From Flavobacteriaceae bacterium (GTDB taxonomy: Bacteria; Bacteroidota; Bacteroidia; Flavobacteriales; Flavobacteriaceae): DNA of 34,559 nt. Shown piece after piece: positions 14,754 through 23,973 of this stretch. The position numbers were made by a program, and so were the translations under genes. The notes beneath the pieces were generated by a model. That model made no database searches and was not told the origin of the DNA. It saw only the letters and a list, made by a program, of their open reading frames with translations. The stretch spans positions 1 through 34,559 of the forward strand of contig JALWUJ010000168.1 of the NCBI GenBank assembly GCA_027080135.1, given 5' to 3'. Position 1 is the first letter of the stretch, and each line of letters starts with the position of its first letter.

Positions 14754-16799
14754 ATGAAGTTTGTCAACTTTGCAGTAGTTAAATTTTCCTTCCTTTTAAC
14801 GTTGGGAATTCTTGTGGCTTATTTTTCTCAAACCACTTCTAATCTTTGGTTTTATGTTTTTGGGATTGCAATAATCTTATTATTTGTTTCTTGGTTAATA
14901 GCCAGAAAACAATTGTTTCAAGATGTTTATTTTGGTTTGCTTACTTATTTGTGTTTTTTTTTATTAGGTGTTGTTTCTTATCAAATTAGGTTGCCTGAAT
15001 TTCAAAAAACTCATTATTCACAATCGATAACACCAAATTCCGAAGATAATTTCTTTCAGTTAAAAATTAAAGAAGTTTTAAAAACTGACAATTATAATCG
15101 CAAGTATATAGCTGAAGTTATTGCAGTTAATCAATTGGATAGCAAGGGTGAACTTCTTTTAAATATTAAAAAGGATTCGTTAAAATCTTCTTTAACTATT
15201 GATGATGTAGTTCTCGTTTCGTCTCATCTAACTCCAATAAACTCACCTTTAAATCCGCATCAGTTTAATTATGCGAAGTATATGAAAAACTTAGGTGTTA
15301 ATCATCAATTACGAATCTCTAATAATGAAATATTAAGCAAAATTAATGGGAAATCTACCCTTAGAGGAACCGCAGAAAAAGCAAGAAACCTCGTCATAAA
15401 CAAACTAAAGGAAAGCCCTATAACTCCCGACGAACTATCCATTATTCAAGCTTTAATTTTAGGACAACGGAAAGATATAAGTAAAGAAATGTACCACGAT
15501 TATGCTGCAGCTGGTGCTATTCATATTTTAGCTGTTTCGGGATTGCATGTTGGAATTGTGTTTTTTATACTTCAGTTTTTATTAAGTCCATTAAAATATT
15601 TTAGAAAAGGAAAGATTGTAATTCCTATTATTATTGTTATTTGTCTTTGGGGATTTGCTTTTATTACGGGTTTAACTCCATCGGTAGTAAGGGCAGTAAC
15701 GATGTTTTCGTTTTTTGCATTTGCAAAGATGATTAATAGAGAGACCAACTCGATAAACACGATGTTTCTTTCGTATTTTGTTTTGCTTTTAATTAACCCA
15801 ATGTGGTTGTTTCATGTTGGATTTCAGCTTAGTTATTTGGCGGTTTTCTTTATACTTTGGATAGTTCCTATGTTTAACAAGTTGTATTATCCAACCAATT
15901 TTTTTCTGAAAAGAATTTGGGGAGTTATCATTGTTACCATCGCTGCACAAATTGGAATTATTCCTTTGAGTTTGTATTATTTTCATCAGTTTCCAGGCTT
16001 GTTTTTTCTAACTAATATTGTGATTCTTCCCTTTTTAGGAATTGTCTTGGGCTTTGGGATTTTTGTTATTATTCTCGCTTTATTAAACTTTCTCCCAGAT
16101 TGGATCGCTATTGCTTTTAACTATATTATTAAAGGGTTAAACTGGTTTGTAAATTGGATTGCTCATCAAGATTCGTTTTTAATTGAAGACATTCATTTTA
16201 CTTCAGAAAAAGCAATTTTTAGTTATGTGTTTATCATTTTAACTTTGCTTATTTGGAAGAATAAAAAGCCGAAATATATACTTTACAGTTTAACGTGTCT
16301 TGCTATTTTAATGGGTGTTTTTGTATTTGATAAAATAGTGAATTCTAAAAATGAATTGATTGTTTTTCAGAAAAGCAGACAGACATTAATTGGATACAAA
16401 CATGGGAATGAACTTCAATTATTTAGAAGTGATACCACTCAATTCTTCAAGAAGAAATATCCTATAAATGGATACCGAATTGCAAATGGGATTAATAATT
16501 ATTCAGAAAAGAAGCTGCCTAAAATTGTAACTTATAATGATAGAAATATTTTAATTTTAGATAGTCTTGGAGTGTATCCTAAAAATTATGAAATAGATGT
16601 TGTACTTCTGTCTTTAAGTCCGAAAGTGAATTTAGAACGGTTAATTGATAGTCTTCAACCAAAATTAATTATTGCCGATGGAAACAATTATACTTCCTAT
16701 ATAAAACGTTGGAAAAAAACGTGTGAAGAAAAAATGCTTACTTTTTATTATACTGGAAAAGATGGAGCTTTTGTTTTAAATTCCAACAAGTACTTTTGA
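14754..16799 (+). CDS. ComEC/Rec2-family membrane protein (degenerate C-terminal domain)
   Basis: A 681-residue multi-spanning protein. An N-terminal membrane pair and a soluble DUF4131-like region (about 90-190) are followed by the Competence domain (about 220-490), with HILAVSGLHVGIVFFIL and FITGLTPSVVRA as hallmark segments. ComEC forms the inner-membrane channel for single-stranded DNA in natural transformation. The C-terminal part (about 535-681) lies where a metallo-beta-lactamase-like nuclease domain is found in full-length members, but it is short and has no HxHxDH motif, so it is unlikely to cut DNA. DNA-uptake function is therefore inferred from family only. The gene converges on the thioredoxin-like gene with an 18-base gap. 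Confidence 0.9.
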   Translation: MKFVNFAVVKFSFLLTLGILVAYFSQTTSNLWFYVFGIAIILLFVSWLIARKQLFQDVYFGLLTYLCFFLLGVVSYQIRLPEFQKTHYSQSITPNSEDNFFQLKIKEVLKTDNYNRKYIAEVIAVNQLDSKGELLLNIKKDSLKSSLTIDDVVLVSSHLTPINSPLNPHQFNYAKYMKNLGVNHQLRISNNEILSKINGKSTLRGTAEKARNLVINKLKESPITPDELSIIQALILGQRKDISKEMYHDYAAAGAIHILAVSGLHVGIVFFILQFLLSPLKYFRKGKIVIPIIIVICLWGFAFITGLTPSVVRAVTMFSFFAFAKMINRETNSINTMFLSYFVLLLINPMWLFHVGFQLSYLAVFFILWIVPMFNKLYYPTNFFLKRIWGVIIVTIAAQIGIIPLSLYYFHQFPGLFFLTNIVILPFLGIVLGFGIFVIILALLNFLPDWIAIAFNYIIKGLNWFVNWIAHQDSFLIEDIHFTSEKAIFSYVFIILTLLIWKNKKPKYILYSLTCLAILMGVFVFDKIVNSKNELIVFQKSRQTLIGYKHGNELQLFRSDTTQFFKKKYPINGYRIANGINNYSEKKLPKIVTYNDRNILILDSLGVYPKNYEIDVVLLSLSPKVNLERLIDSLQPKLIIADGNNYTSYIKRWKKTCEEKMLTFYYTGKDGAFVLNSNKYF

Positions 16800-16817
16800 G
16801 GTTTTGGGTTTAAAATT

Positions 16818-17360
16818 TTATTTAAAAGTACCTTTAAAATTTTCTTGATATTTTTGCCAAGACTCCATATCTGTAAGTTGAAGATAATCGTTGTTAGCTA
16901 CCATTTTTAGATAAATTTCCAATTCTTGTGGAGTTTTATAACCTACAATAGTTTGAATAACATCTCCATTCTCTTTAAAAAACACCATACTAGGATAAGC
17001 ATTTATTTTTAAGGCATGAGCCAAAAAATGTTGAGAGTTTCTACCTTTTCTACCTTCCTGATAATTTGGGTTAGTATAAGTAAAATCTTGATAAGTGATT
17101 TCTTCTGTACCCTCTGCATTAAATTTTACAGCATAATAATTTTCATTAATAAATTTAACAACATCTTTATTATGGAAGGTTCTTTTATCTAATAATTTAC
17201 AAGGACCACACCAATTGGTATAAACATCCATAAATATTTTTTTGGGATATTCTTTTTGGGCAGCCAAAGCTTCCGTCATTGACATCCAATTAATTTTATT
17301 TTGAGCATAAGTTGTTGTAAATCCTATTAAAACAAATGCTAATAGTAGTATGTTTTTCAT
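16818..17360 (-). CDS. Periplasmic thioredoxin-family protein
   Basis: From the ATG at 17360 it has 180 residues with a signal peptide (MKNILLLAFVLIGFTTTYAQ). A TTG two codons earlier is less likely. The redox motif is WCGPC in YTNWCGPCKLLDK, and YPSMVFF supplies the cis-proline. The spacing resembles DUF255/thioredoxin_7-like proteins that have an insertion between the CxxC and the cis-Pro loop. It probably reduces or isomerises thiols in the periplasm; its partner is unknown. It is the last gene of the minus-strand series, after a terminator, so it may have its own promoter. Confidence 0.88.
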   Translation of the reverse strand: MKNILLLAFVLIGFTTTYAQNKINWMSMTEALAAQKEYPKKIFMDVYTNWCGPCKLLDKRTFHNKDVVKFINENYYAVKFNAEGTEEITYQDFTYTNPNYQEGRKGRNSQHFLAHALKINAYPSMVFFKENGDVIQTIVGYKTPQELEIYLKMVANNDYLQLTDMESWQKYQENFKGTFK

Positions 17361-17381
17361 AACCAATCTTTATTTCTATTT

Positions 17382-17408
17382 AAAAAAAACGCCCCCAAAG
17401 GAGCGTTT
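17382..17408 (-). terminator. Terminator after the POT transporter gene
   Basis: On the minus strand, AAACGC (17408-17403) pairs with GCGTTT (17392-17387), with extra C/G pairs inside. A run of eight T follows (complement of the A-run at 17382-17389). This is a standard intrinsic terminator for the gene ending at 17437. Confidence 0.85.
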
Positions 17409-17436
17409 ATTGTTTTATTTGTCGTTTTATGTTAAT

Positions 17437-19233
17437 TTATTTTACACCGTGCATTAGTTTTTTAAACAATGGTGATAAAAGCATGGCAATCACACCAACT
17501 CCAATGGGAATTAAAGTAAAAATTAAGAAGAACCTAGACATAGAATATTCTGCTGTAATTTCATCAATCATTCCTCCCATAGTTCCTGCAAGTTTATTTC
17601 CAATTGCAATAGCTATATACCAAACTCCAAACATCATGGCTATCATTCTTCCAGGAACCAATTTACTCACATAAGATAATCCTACTGGAGACAAACACAA
17701 TTCGCCCAAAGTATGTAATAAATAAGCAAAAACTAACCACATAATGCTAACCGTAGCTGTCATAGCTCCTTGTGGTATATCCTTTGAACCAAAAGCTAAA
17801 AACCCAAATCCTATGCCTAATAATACTAAACCTAAACCGTATTTTACTGCAGCACTGGGATTGTATTTACTTTCCCACCATTTTGAAAATAACGGAGCAA
17901 ATGCTATGATGTATAAGGAATTTAGAATATTGAACCAAGTTGCGGGAATTTCTGTTTTATCTTGAATAAATTCTTTATAAAGCAACCATAATACAATAGC
18001 CCAAATTATAATAAAACTACTAGCTAAAATATTATTTGAAAGAGGGATTAATTTATGAGAAGCTTTGTATAATTTTAATAAAACCCAAGAAATAATAGCA
18101 AGTGGAACTAAATATATTAAAGTATTGATGACTTTAAAAATGATTGCTGCGTTATCTACAAGCACTCTATTGGTATAATCTTTGGCAAAAATATTCATAG
18201 ACCCTCCTGCTTGTTCAAAAGAAGCCCAAAAGAAAACTGTAAAGAATGCAAATAATGCCACTGCAATCATTCTATCTCTAACTACTTTTCCATAGCGTCC
18301 TATTCTTGAAACAATTAAAATAATAAAAGCAATTAGTCCAATTAAAATAACAAGATTTTGACCTGATAATTCTCCTATACCAGGAACGTTTACCGAAAAT
18401 GGAAAAAGATTAATAGGTGTTAATCCTTTCATTTTTGATATTTCGTATAAAGGGTCGTTAATTACATATAAAACTCCTGCCAAACCACTTAAATACATCA
18501 ACACTTTATCAACCATAGTAAAATGGTTTAAACCTGTTTCTCCTTCTTCTAAAATAGTAGTTGGGTTAACTTCGCCTTCAGCAAATTCTTTTTTTGGTTT
18601 ATCTCCAATATGTCCAAATAAAGGTTGTGCAAAATAAAACTGCAACATACCCAAAAACATAAAAACACCTGCTAATCCAAAGCCCCAAGACCATCCATAT
18701 TTTTCACCAAGAGTTCCACATAAAAGTATTCCTAAAAATGCACCTGCATTAACTCCCATGTAAAACAAAGTATAAGCTCCATCTTTTTTTTCTGGATGAT
18801 CTTTATACATATGAGAAATTATAGAAGTCATATTAGGTTTAAATAATCCGTTTCCAATAATCAAACAAAAAATTCCTAAGTATAAAAAAGTCTCTGTTTC
18901 AAAAGACATAAATAAATGACCTAAAGTCATGATAATTGCACCATAAACCACAGCCATTTTATAGCCTATTTTGTTATCTGCAAGCCAACCTCCAATAATT
19001 GGTGTTATATAAACCAAGGCGGTGTAAGTACCATAAAGAGCCAATGCAGCTTTACGATCCCAGGCCCAACCTGGATTAAAACCAGTTAGAGCCGAAGTTA
19101 AAAATAGCACTAATAAAACTCGCATTCCATAATAGGAAAACCGTTCCCACATTTCTGTAAAAAACAGCACAAACAGACCTGCTGGATGTCCTAATACATT
19201 TGATTTAAAAAAATCGGTAGAAGTAGTATTCAT
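17437..19233 (-). CDS. POT-family proton-coupled peptide transporter (with extra helix pair)
   Basis: A 598-residue MFS protein of the POT/PTR family, which imports di- and tripeptides with protons. The signature FFTEMWERFSYYGMR (ExxERFxYYG) is in the first helix. MGVNAGAFLG and SFEQAGGS are further family blocks. About 100 extra residues in the middle (roughly 225-320) contain two hydrophobic segments, like the extra helix pair of bacterial 14-helix POTs. It is paralogous to the next gene (19306-21072), which has a different architecture. It lies in a minus-strand series with an S9 peptidase, consistent with uptake of dipeptides released outside the inner membrane. Substrate range is not visible. 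Confidence 0.93.
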   Translation of the reverse strand: MNTTSTDFFKSNVLGHPAGLFVLFFTEMWERFSYYGMRVLLVLFLTSALTGFNPGWAWDRKAALALYGTYTALVYITPIIGGWLADNKIGYKMAVVYGAIIMTLGHLFMSFETETFLYLGIFCLIIGNGLFKPNMTSIISHMYKDHPEKKDGAYTLFYMGVNAGAFLGILLCGTLGEKYGWSWGFGLAGVFMFLGMLQFYFAQPLFGHIGDKPKKEFAEGEVNPTTILEEGETGLNHFTMVDKVLMYLSGLAGVLYVINDPLYEISKMKGLTPINLFPFSVNVPGIGELSGQNLVILIGLIAFIILIVSRIGRYGKVVRDRMIAVALFAFFTVFFWASFEQAGGSMNIFAKDYTNRVLVDNAAIIFKVINTLIYLVPLAIISWVLLKLYKASHKLIPLSNNILASSFIIIWAIVLWLLYKEFIQDKTEIPATWFNILNSLYIIAFAPLFSKWWESKYNPSAAVKYGLGLVLLGIGFGFLAFGSKDIPQGAMTATVSIMWLVFAYLLHTLGELCLSPVGLSYVSKLVPGRMIAMMFGVWYIAIAIGNKLAGTMGGMIDEITAEYSMSRFFLIFTLIPIGVGVIAMLLSPLFKKLMHGVK

Positions 19234-19234
19234 A

Positions 19235-19259
19235 AATTTTAATTTTAATTTTAATTTTA
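19235..19259. repeat. TTTTAA hexamer tandem run before the POT gene start
   Basis: Four near-perfect TTTTAA units lie immediately upstream of the ATG (19233, minus strand), so the 5' leader reads as A-rich AAAATT repeats. A-rich leaders favour translation in Bacteroidota, which lack strong Shine-Dalgarno use. The run could also vary in length by slippage. Confidence 0.6.
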
Positions 19260-19265
19260 TAAATG

Positions 19266-19289
19266 GAAAAACCTCACATAATTGTAAGG
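19266..19289 (-). terminator. Weak terminator between the two POT genes
   Basis: On the minus strand CCTTAC (19289-19284) pairs with GTGAGG (19277-19272), with one G-U pair and a 6-base loop, and is followed by TTTTT. The short stem may give partial termination and lower expression of the downstream POT gene relative to the upstream one. Confidence 0.55.
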
Positions 19290-19305
19290 CTTAAATGGTT
19301 ATATT

Positions 19306-21072
19306 TTAATTTTCTTCTGCTAAATCAAATCCTTCAGCTTCGTGCATTTCTATTTCGTTGTCTTCTGCTCCGTGGGTAAGTTTTTTTAATGGTTTTAATA
19401 ATAAGATTATTAATAATCCAAAACCTAATGTTAAATAGAAAATAAACATAAAAATACTGTATTCTTTTGCATTTTGAATTTCATCAATAACAAATTTACC
19501 TTCATAATTTTTTCCATCACCTTTATTTTCTACTATTTTTTTCGCTTCAAAATCTTTTTCAAAATTTAATTTTGCATGCAATGGATTTTCTTTTGTTGCT
19601 TTATGCTCTTTTAAAACATTAACAATATCGTATTTAACTTGTTCTGAAGATTTTGTATCAGATTTAATAATAGAAAACATATTGTTAATTGGTTCTTTCG
19701 TGTTGTATTCTAAAGCTACAAAATTATTCTCATCAAGATACAAATCTGATTTTAAAGTAAATGAATTATCTTTAGCTATTAGAGTATCTATTCTATGATA
19801 TTTTTTTAATTGATCTGGTGAAGCATTAAGTACAATTTTAACTGGTTCCTCTTGCGACGCTTCTCCGATAGAACCTGCTAATTTATTCCCAAGACCTGTT
19901 GCTGCAAAATAAACTCCCATCATAATTGATGCGTATTTTACTGGAGCTAACTTAGTAATAAAGGATAAGGCGGTTGGAGATGCACATAATTCTCCAATAG
20001 TATGTAATAAATAGGCTCCTGTTAACCACCAAAAACTAGCTTTCCCAAACACTTCACTACTAGCTTCCCTAGATGCAAAACCCATTAAAAGAAATCCAGC
20101 ACCCATAATAATAGTACCTATTCCCATTTTCAGTAATGTTGAAGTTTCTTTTCCTTTACTTTTACGTAATGCCCAAAATGAAGCAACCAATGTTCCGAAC
20201 AAAATAATAAAAAAGGCATTAAAAGATTGAAACCACGATGCAGGCATTTCCCAACCAAATAATACACGATTTACTTTTTCTTTGGCGTAAATACTTAACA
20301 ACCCTCCTGCTTGTTCGAAAGCACCCCAAAACACAATAATAATTAAGAATGAAATTAACAGTACTATTACTCTGTCTTTTTCTATTTTTGTAAGTGGTTT
20401 TTTACTAATTTCTTTGCCTTGATTGCTTTTAGTATCTCCAATAAAATTTCCTACTTCTGTAAGGTATTTTTGACCCCAGGTATAAACTACTAGACCAAAC
20501 AACATTCCTATTCCTGCTAGTCCAAAACCATAATGCCAACCAATTTCTTCTCCTACATAACCCACAACTAAAGCCGATAAGAATGCTCCTACATTAATTC
20601 CAATATAAAAAATTGTAAACCCTTTATCTCTTCTTAAATCTCCTTGCTTATATAGTCCTCCAACCATAGTAGATATGTTTGGTTTTAACATTCCTACTCC
20701 AAAAATAATTAAAGATAATCCTCCATAAAAAGCCCATTGTTGTTCAAAAGCCAATAAACCATGTCCTGCAACTAAAATTATTGCTCCATATAATACAGAT
20801 TTTTTTTGTCCTAAAAGTTTATCTGCAATAATCCCTCCAGGTATAGACATCACATATACTAACATTGTGTACCAACCGTAAAGCTCTAAAGCACTTGCCT
20901 TGGTCCACCCTAAACCACCATCACTCATTGATGAAGCAATATATAAAACCAAAATCGCACGCATTCCATAATAAGAAAAACGTTCCCACATTTCAGTAAA
21001 AAACAAAACAAACAATCCTATTGGATGTCCAAATAATTCTCTTTGATGTGGTTGAAGTGTAGATGTTGACAT
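19306..21072 (-). CDS. POT-family peptide transporter with a large periplasmic insertion
   Basis: A 588-residue POT/PTR proton-peptide symporter with FFTEMWERFSYYGMR in helix 1, IGINVGAFLSA and GAFEQAGGLLS. Unlike its paralog downstream it lacks the extra central helix pair. Instead it carries about 136 hydrophilic residues (roughly 404-539) between the last two helices, where the paralog has a loop of about ten. By standard MFS topology this loop is periplasmic. Its function is unknown; it could bind a partner or substrate. The C-terminal tail is acidic. The gene is 38 bases after the nucleotidyltransferase-fold gene, and the S9 peptidase is upstream on the same strand. Confidence 0.92.
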   Translation of the reverse strand: MSTSTLQPHQRELFGHPIGLFVLFFTEMWERFSYYGMRAILVLYIASSMSDGGLGWTKASALELYGWYTMLVYVMSIPGGIIADKLLGQKKSVLYGAIILVAGHGLLAFEQQWAFYGGLSLIIFGVGMLKPNISTMVGGLYKQGDLRRDKGFTIFYIGINVGAFLSALVVGYVGEEIGWHYGFGLAGIGMLFGLVVYTWGQKYLTEVGNFIGDTKSNQGKEISKKPLTKIEKDRVIVLLISFLIIIVFWGAFEQAGGLLSIYAKEKVNRVLFGWEMPASWFQSFNAFFIILFGTLVASFWALRKSKGKETSTLLKMGIGTIIMGAGFLLMGFASREASSEVFGKASFWWLTGAYLLHTIGELCASPTALSFITKLAPVKYASIMMGVYFAATGLGNKLAGSIGEASQEEPVKIVLNASPDQLKKYHRIDTLIAKDNSFTLKSDLYLDENNFVALEYNTKEPINNMFSIIKSDTKSSEQVKYDIVNVLKEHKATKENPLHAKLNFEKDFEAKKIVENKGDGKNYEGKFVIDEIQNAKEYSIFMFIFYLTLGFGLLIILLLKPLKKLTHGAEDNEIEMHEAEGFDLAEEN

Positions 21073-21110
21073 ATTTTTATTATTTATTGTTATTGGTTAT
21101 TGTTATTCTT

Positions 21111-21578
21111 TTATTTCTTATTAATTTTTTGAAGCTGTTGAACATCAAGCAAATCTTTAGGTCTATTAGCTTTTATTTTACTTGTTATTAAATCGTCATA
21201 AGATAATACTCTCCATTCTATATTTTTATCTTTTAAAGTCACTTTTTTACATTCGTTATAAGCTTTTTCAAAAGTTTTATTCACCAAAAAATTTGTTATT
21301 AACTCTAAATCTAAATCTAAAGGTGAAAATTTTACTGATATGTTTTGTAACTTGTCTTCAACTTTTTTGGGGAATTTTTGTATTTCATATCCCATTTCAT
21401 TAAAAACTTTTATTAGTTTAACAAAGTTTTCCTCTGTTGTTTCTATCCAAAAATCAACATCTGCACTATGTCTTTGGTAGCCATGAAAATTTACAGCACC
21501 ACCACCAACTAAAATCATCTTAACCTTAAAGTTATTTGCTAACCTTATAAAAGACTCTATTTTATCATTCCATTTCAT
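21111..21578 (-). CDS. Nucleotidyltransferase-fold protein (possible toxin-antitoxin component)
   Basis: A 155-residue protein with MILVGGGAVNFHGYQRHSAD followed by VDFWI. This is the GG...[H]G..R.T/S.DxD pattern of the DNA polymerase beta-like nucleotidyltransferase superfamily (AbiEii/MNT-like), with the DVD acidic pair kept. RPKDLLDVQQL near the C-terminus also recurs in this group. Its ATG overlaps the stop of the 61-residue gene as ATGA, so the two are coupled. Related proteins act as toxins or antitoxins that nucleotidylate or adenylylate targets, but many have unknown roles. The pair interrupts an otherwise peptide-related series, suggesting later insertion. Confidence 0.78.
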   Translation of the reverse strand: MKWNDKIESFIRLANNFKVKMILVGGGAVNFHGYQRHSADVDFWIETTEENFVKLIKVFNEMGYEIQKFPKKVEDKLQNISVKFSPLDLDLELITNFLVNKTFEKAYNECKKVTLKDKNIEWRVLSYDDLITSKIKANRPKDLLDVQQLQKINKK

Positions 21579-21760
21579 GAATCACTCAAATCTATAACAA
21601 AATTTTCGGTTTTTATCTTTTTTATTTTTGTTGGAAACAACTCGACGATTCTTTCAGATAGTTCTAAAAACCTACTTATTCTTTCAGCACCAGAAAGACT
21701 TAAAAACTCGGCTTCGCGTTTTTTATTGCTTTCTTCTTTGGTCTGAAATGTAATCTTCAT
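21575..21760 (-). CDS. Small protein coupled to the nucleotidyltransferase gene
   Basis: A 61-residue basic/acidic helical protein with no signal or membrane segment. A central LSGAERISRFLELSERIVELF segment looks like an amphipathic helix. I do not recognise a family beyond its frequent pairing, as I recall, with nucleotidyltransferase-fold genes in Bacteroidota. It starts 14 bases after the S9 peptidase gene and its TGA overlaps the next ATG. It is a candidate partner (antitoxin-like or complex subunit) of that protein. Confidence 0.7.
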   Translation of the reverse strand: MKITFQTKEESNKKREAEFLSLSGAERISRFLELSERIVELFPTKIKKIKTENFVIDLSDS

Positions 21761-21774
21761 TTTATTATTTTACT

Positions 21775-23973
21775 TTAATCATCTTCAGGCTCTCCTAAAG
21801 TTTCTCTAACAAAATTCGTCATTTTTGTATATAAATGCAATCTGGTATTTCCGCCATAAATCCCGTGATTCTTGTCGGGATATATTGCCCAATCAAATTG
21901 CTTATTGGCTTGTATCAAAGCTTCCGAAAGTCGTAAAGTGTTTTGTAAATGTACATTATCATCAGCTCCTCCGTGTACCAATAAAAAATCGCCTTTTAGC
22001 AAACTTGCGTAAGTAATGGGCGAATTATTATCATATCCAGAAGCGTTTTCTTGTGGTGTGTGCATATACCTTTCTGTGTAAATGGTATCGTAAAAACGCC
22101 AGCTACTTACAGGTGCTACAGCGATTGCCATAGAGAAAGTGTCGTTTCCTTGAAATAAACAATTAGACGACATAAAACCACCAAAGCTCCATCCCCAAAT
22201 TCCAATTCGGTTGGCATCTATATAAGGTAATTCTCCCATCTTTTTTGCAATGGTTATTTGGTCTTCTACTTCGTATTTACCCAATTCTAACTGAGTTACT
22301 TTTTTAAAATCCCTTCCTTTGTAACCGGTACCTCTTCCGTCCACACAAATGACAATATACCCTTCTTGTGCTAACATTTGATGCCAATAATCGTTTCCGC
22401 CATTCCAACGGTTAGCCACTTGTTGCGAACCTGGTCCAGAATATTGGTACATAAATAAAGGATACTCTTTATTCTCATCAAAATCCAAAGGTTTGATGGT
22501 GTACATATTTAAATCGTTTCCGTTTATGGAAATAGTTCCAAACTCTTTTGGAGACATTTTATAACCCTTCAACTTTGCTAATAAAGCATTGTTGTTTTTA
22601 ATTTCTCGTACAACTTTTCCTGTTTTAGCATCGTTCAAAGTATAAACATAAGGAGTGGTTGCGCTTGAAAAAGTATTGATGTAATAAGTGAAATCGGCAC
22701 TAAAATCGGCATCATTACTTCCTGTATTTTTGGACAATCTAATCTTGTTGGTTCCCTGAATTGAAACAGAATAAACATCTCGATTAATATTTCCGTTTTC
22801 GGTAGATTGGTAATAAATCATTGCAGATTTTGGATCGAAACCATAGTATTTTGTTACTTCCCAATTACCTTTGGTAAGTTGTTTTTCATTTTTACCATTT
22901 TTGTCATAGAGGTATAAATGGTTCCAACCGCTTTTCTCGCTAGACCAAATAAAACTGTTGTTATTTAAAAAAGTAAGATCGTCTTTTACATCTACATAAG
23001 CCTTATCTGTTTCTTTATGAAGTAAGGACGTTGCATTGTTTTTTGAAGCATCCACCAAAATTAAATCCAATACGTTTTGATGACGATTTAATAACTGAAC
23101 ACTTAATAAGGAAGCATCCTGAGTCCACATAATTCTTGGAATATAATAATTTTCAAACCCCGAAATATCTACCTCAGTAGTTTTTTCTGAAGCCAAATCG
23201 TAAATATGTAAGGATACCTTAGAGTTGTTTTCTCCTGCTTTTGGATATTTAAAAACTTGATGTTCTGGATATAATGATTCGCCCATAATATCCATAGAAT
23301 ATTCTGGAACTTGGGTTTCATCAAAACGAATGTAAGCAATTTTATCGCCTGTTTTATTCCAATCGAAAGCTCTTACAAAAGCAAACTCTTCTTCGTAAAC
23401 CCAATCGGTAATTCCGTTAATAATGCTGTTTTTTTTGCCGTCTGTGGTTATTTGTTGGGTAGTTTCTGAAGTTAAATCTTTTATATAAAGATTGTTTTCA
23501 AAACCATAGGCAACTTTAGATCCGTCTTTACTAAAAGTAGGTTCTTGAATCTGATTTTCGGAAACCAAACTCAATTTTTTTGTGTTTAAATCATATACAT
23601 AATAAGTCCCTACAGAAGAATGACGGTAAATTTGTTTCAGCTTTGTTGCCAATAATATTTTACTTTCATCTTCGCTAAATTCATACGAAATTATATAATT
23701 TATTCCTGCTAAATCGTTGGAGCTTACCAAGGTTTTCACCTTATTCCCACTTACATAATCATATACATCAATAGTAGAAGCTTTTGTCGTTCTATCGTAA
23801 TTTTGAACAATATATTCTTTGCCATTTTTTAACGATTGAAAAGATCCAAGATAGTCCGTACGAAAGGCACCACCAGTAATTTCTTCTAAGGTAAATGATT
23901 TATTTTGAGCAGATAGTGATGAAAATGCAACTATAAATAGAAGCAATAAACTTTTGGGAAGTAATTTATACAA
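21775..23973 (-). CDS. DPP-IV-type prolyl oligopeptidase-family peptidase (S9B)
   Basis: A 732-residue secreted serine peptidase. A signal peptide (MYKLLPKSLLLLFIVAFSSL, then SAQ) is followed by the N-terminal beta-propeller domain (about 30-490) and the alpha/beta-hydrolase domain. The catalytic Ser is S596 in GWSFGG, the Asp lies in GGADDNVH, and the His in KNHGIYGG. DPP-IV enzymes release X-Pro or X-Ala dipeptides from peptide N-termini, matching the two dipeptide-type transporters downstream. The start appears to be TTG at 23973: the frame upstream has stops and no ATG. A promoter-like TAGCTTTG overlaps that TTG on the same strand, which leaves the exact start uncertain. Confidence 0.92.
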   Translation of the reverse strand: MYKLLPKSLLLLFIVAFSSLSAQNKSFTLEEITGGAFRTDYLGSFQSLKNGKEYIVQNYDRTTKASTIDVYDYVSGNKVKTLVSSNDLAGINYIISYEFSEDESKILLATKLKQIYRHSSVGTYYVYDLNTKKLSLVSENQIQEPTFSKDGSKVAYGFENNLYIKDLTSETTQQITTDGKKNSIINGITDWVYEEEFAFVRAFDWNKTGDKIAYIRFDETQVPEYSMDIMGESLYPEHQVFKYPKAGENNSKVSLHIYDLASEKTTEVDISGFENYYIPRIMWTQDASLLSVQLLNRHQNVLDLILVDASKNNATSLLHKETDKAYVDVKDDLTFLNNNSFIWSSEKSGWNHLYLYDKNGKNEKQLTKGNWEVTKYYGFDPKSAMIYYQSTENGNINRDVYSVSIQGTNKIRLSKNTGSNDADFSADFTYYINTFSSATTPYVYTLNDAKTGKVVREIKNNNALLAKLKGYKMSPKEFGTISINGNDLNMYTIKPLDFDENKEYPLFMYQYSGPGSQQVANRWNGGNDYWHQMLAQEGYIVICVDGRGTGYKGRDFKKVTQLELGKYEVEDQITIAKKMGELPYIDANRIGIWGWSFGGFMSSNCLFQGNDTFSMAIAVAPVSSWRFYDTIYTERYMHTPQENASGYDNNSPITYASLLKGDFLLVHGGADDNVHLQNTLRLSEALIQANKQFDWAIYPDKNHGIYGGNTRLHLYTKMTNFVRETLGEPEDD

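Noticed and set aside
16788-16843. Inverted repeat GTACTTTT/AAAAGTAC across the converging comEC and thioredoxin-like gene ends as a terminator
   Set aside because: The loop is 26 bases, the arms are only 8 bp and AT-rich, and no T-run follows the stem; it is probably chance in AT-rich sequence.
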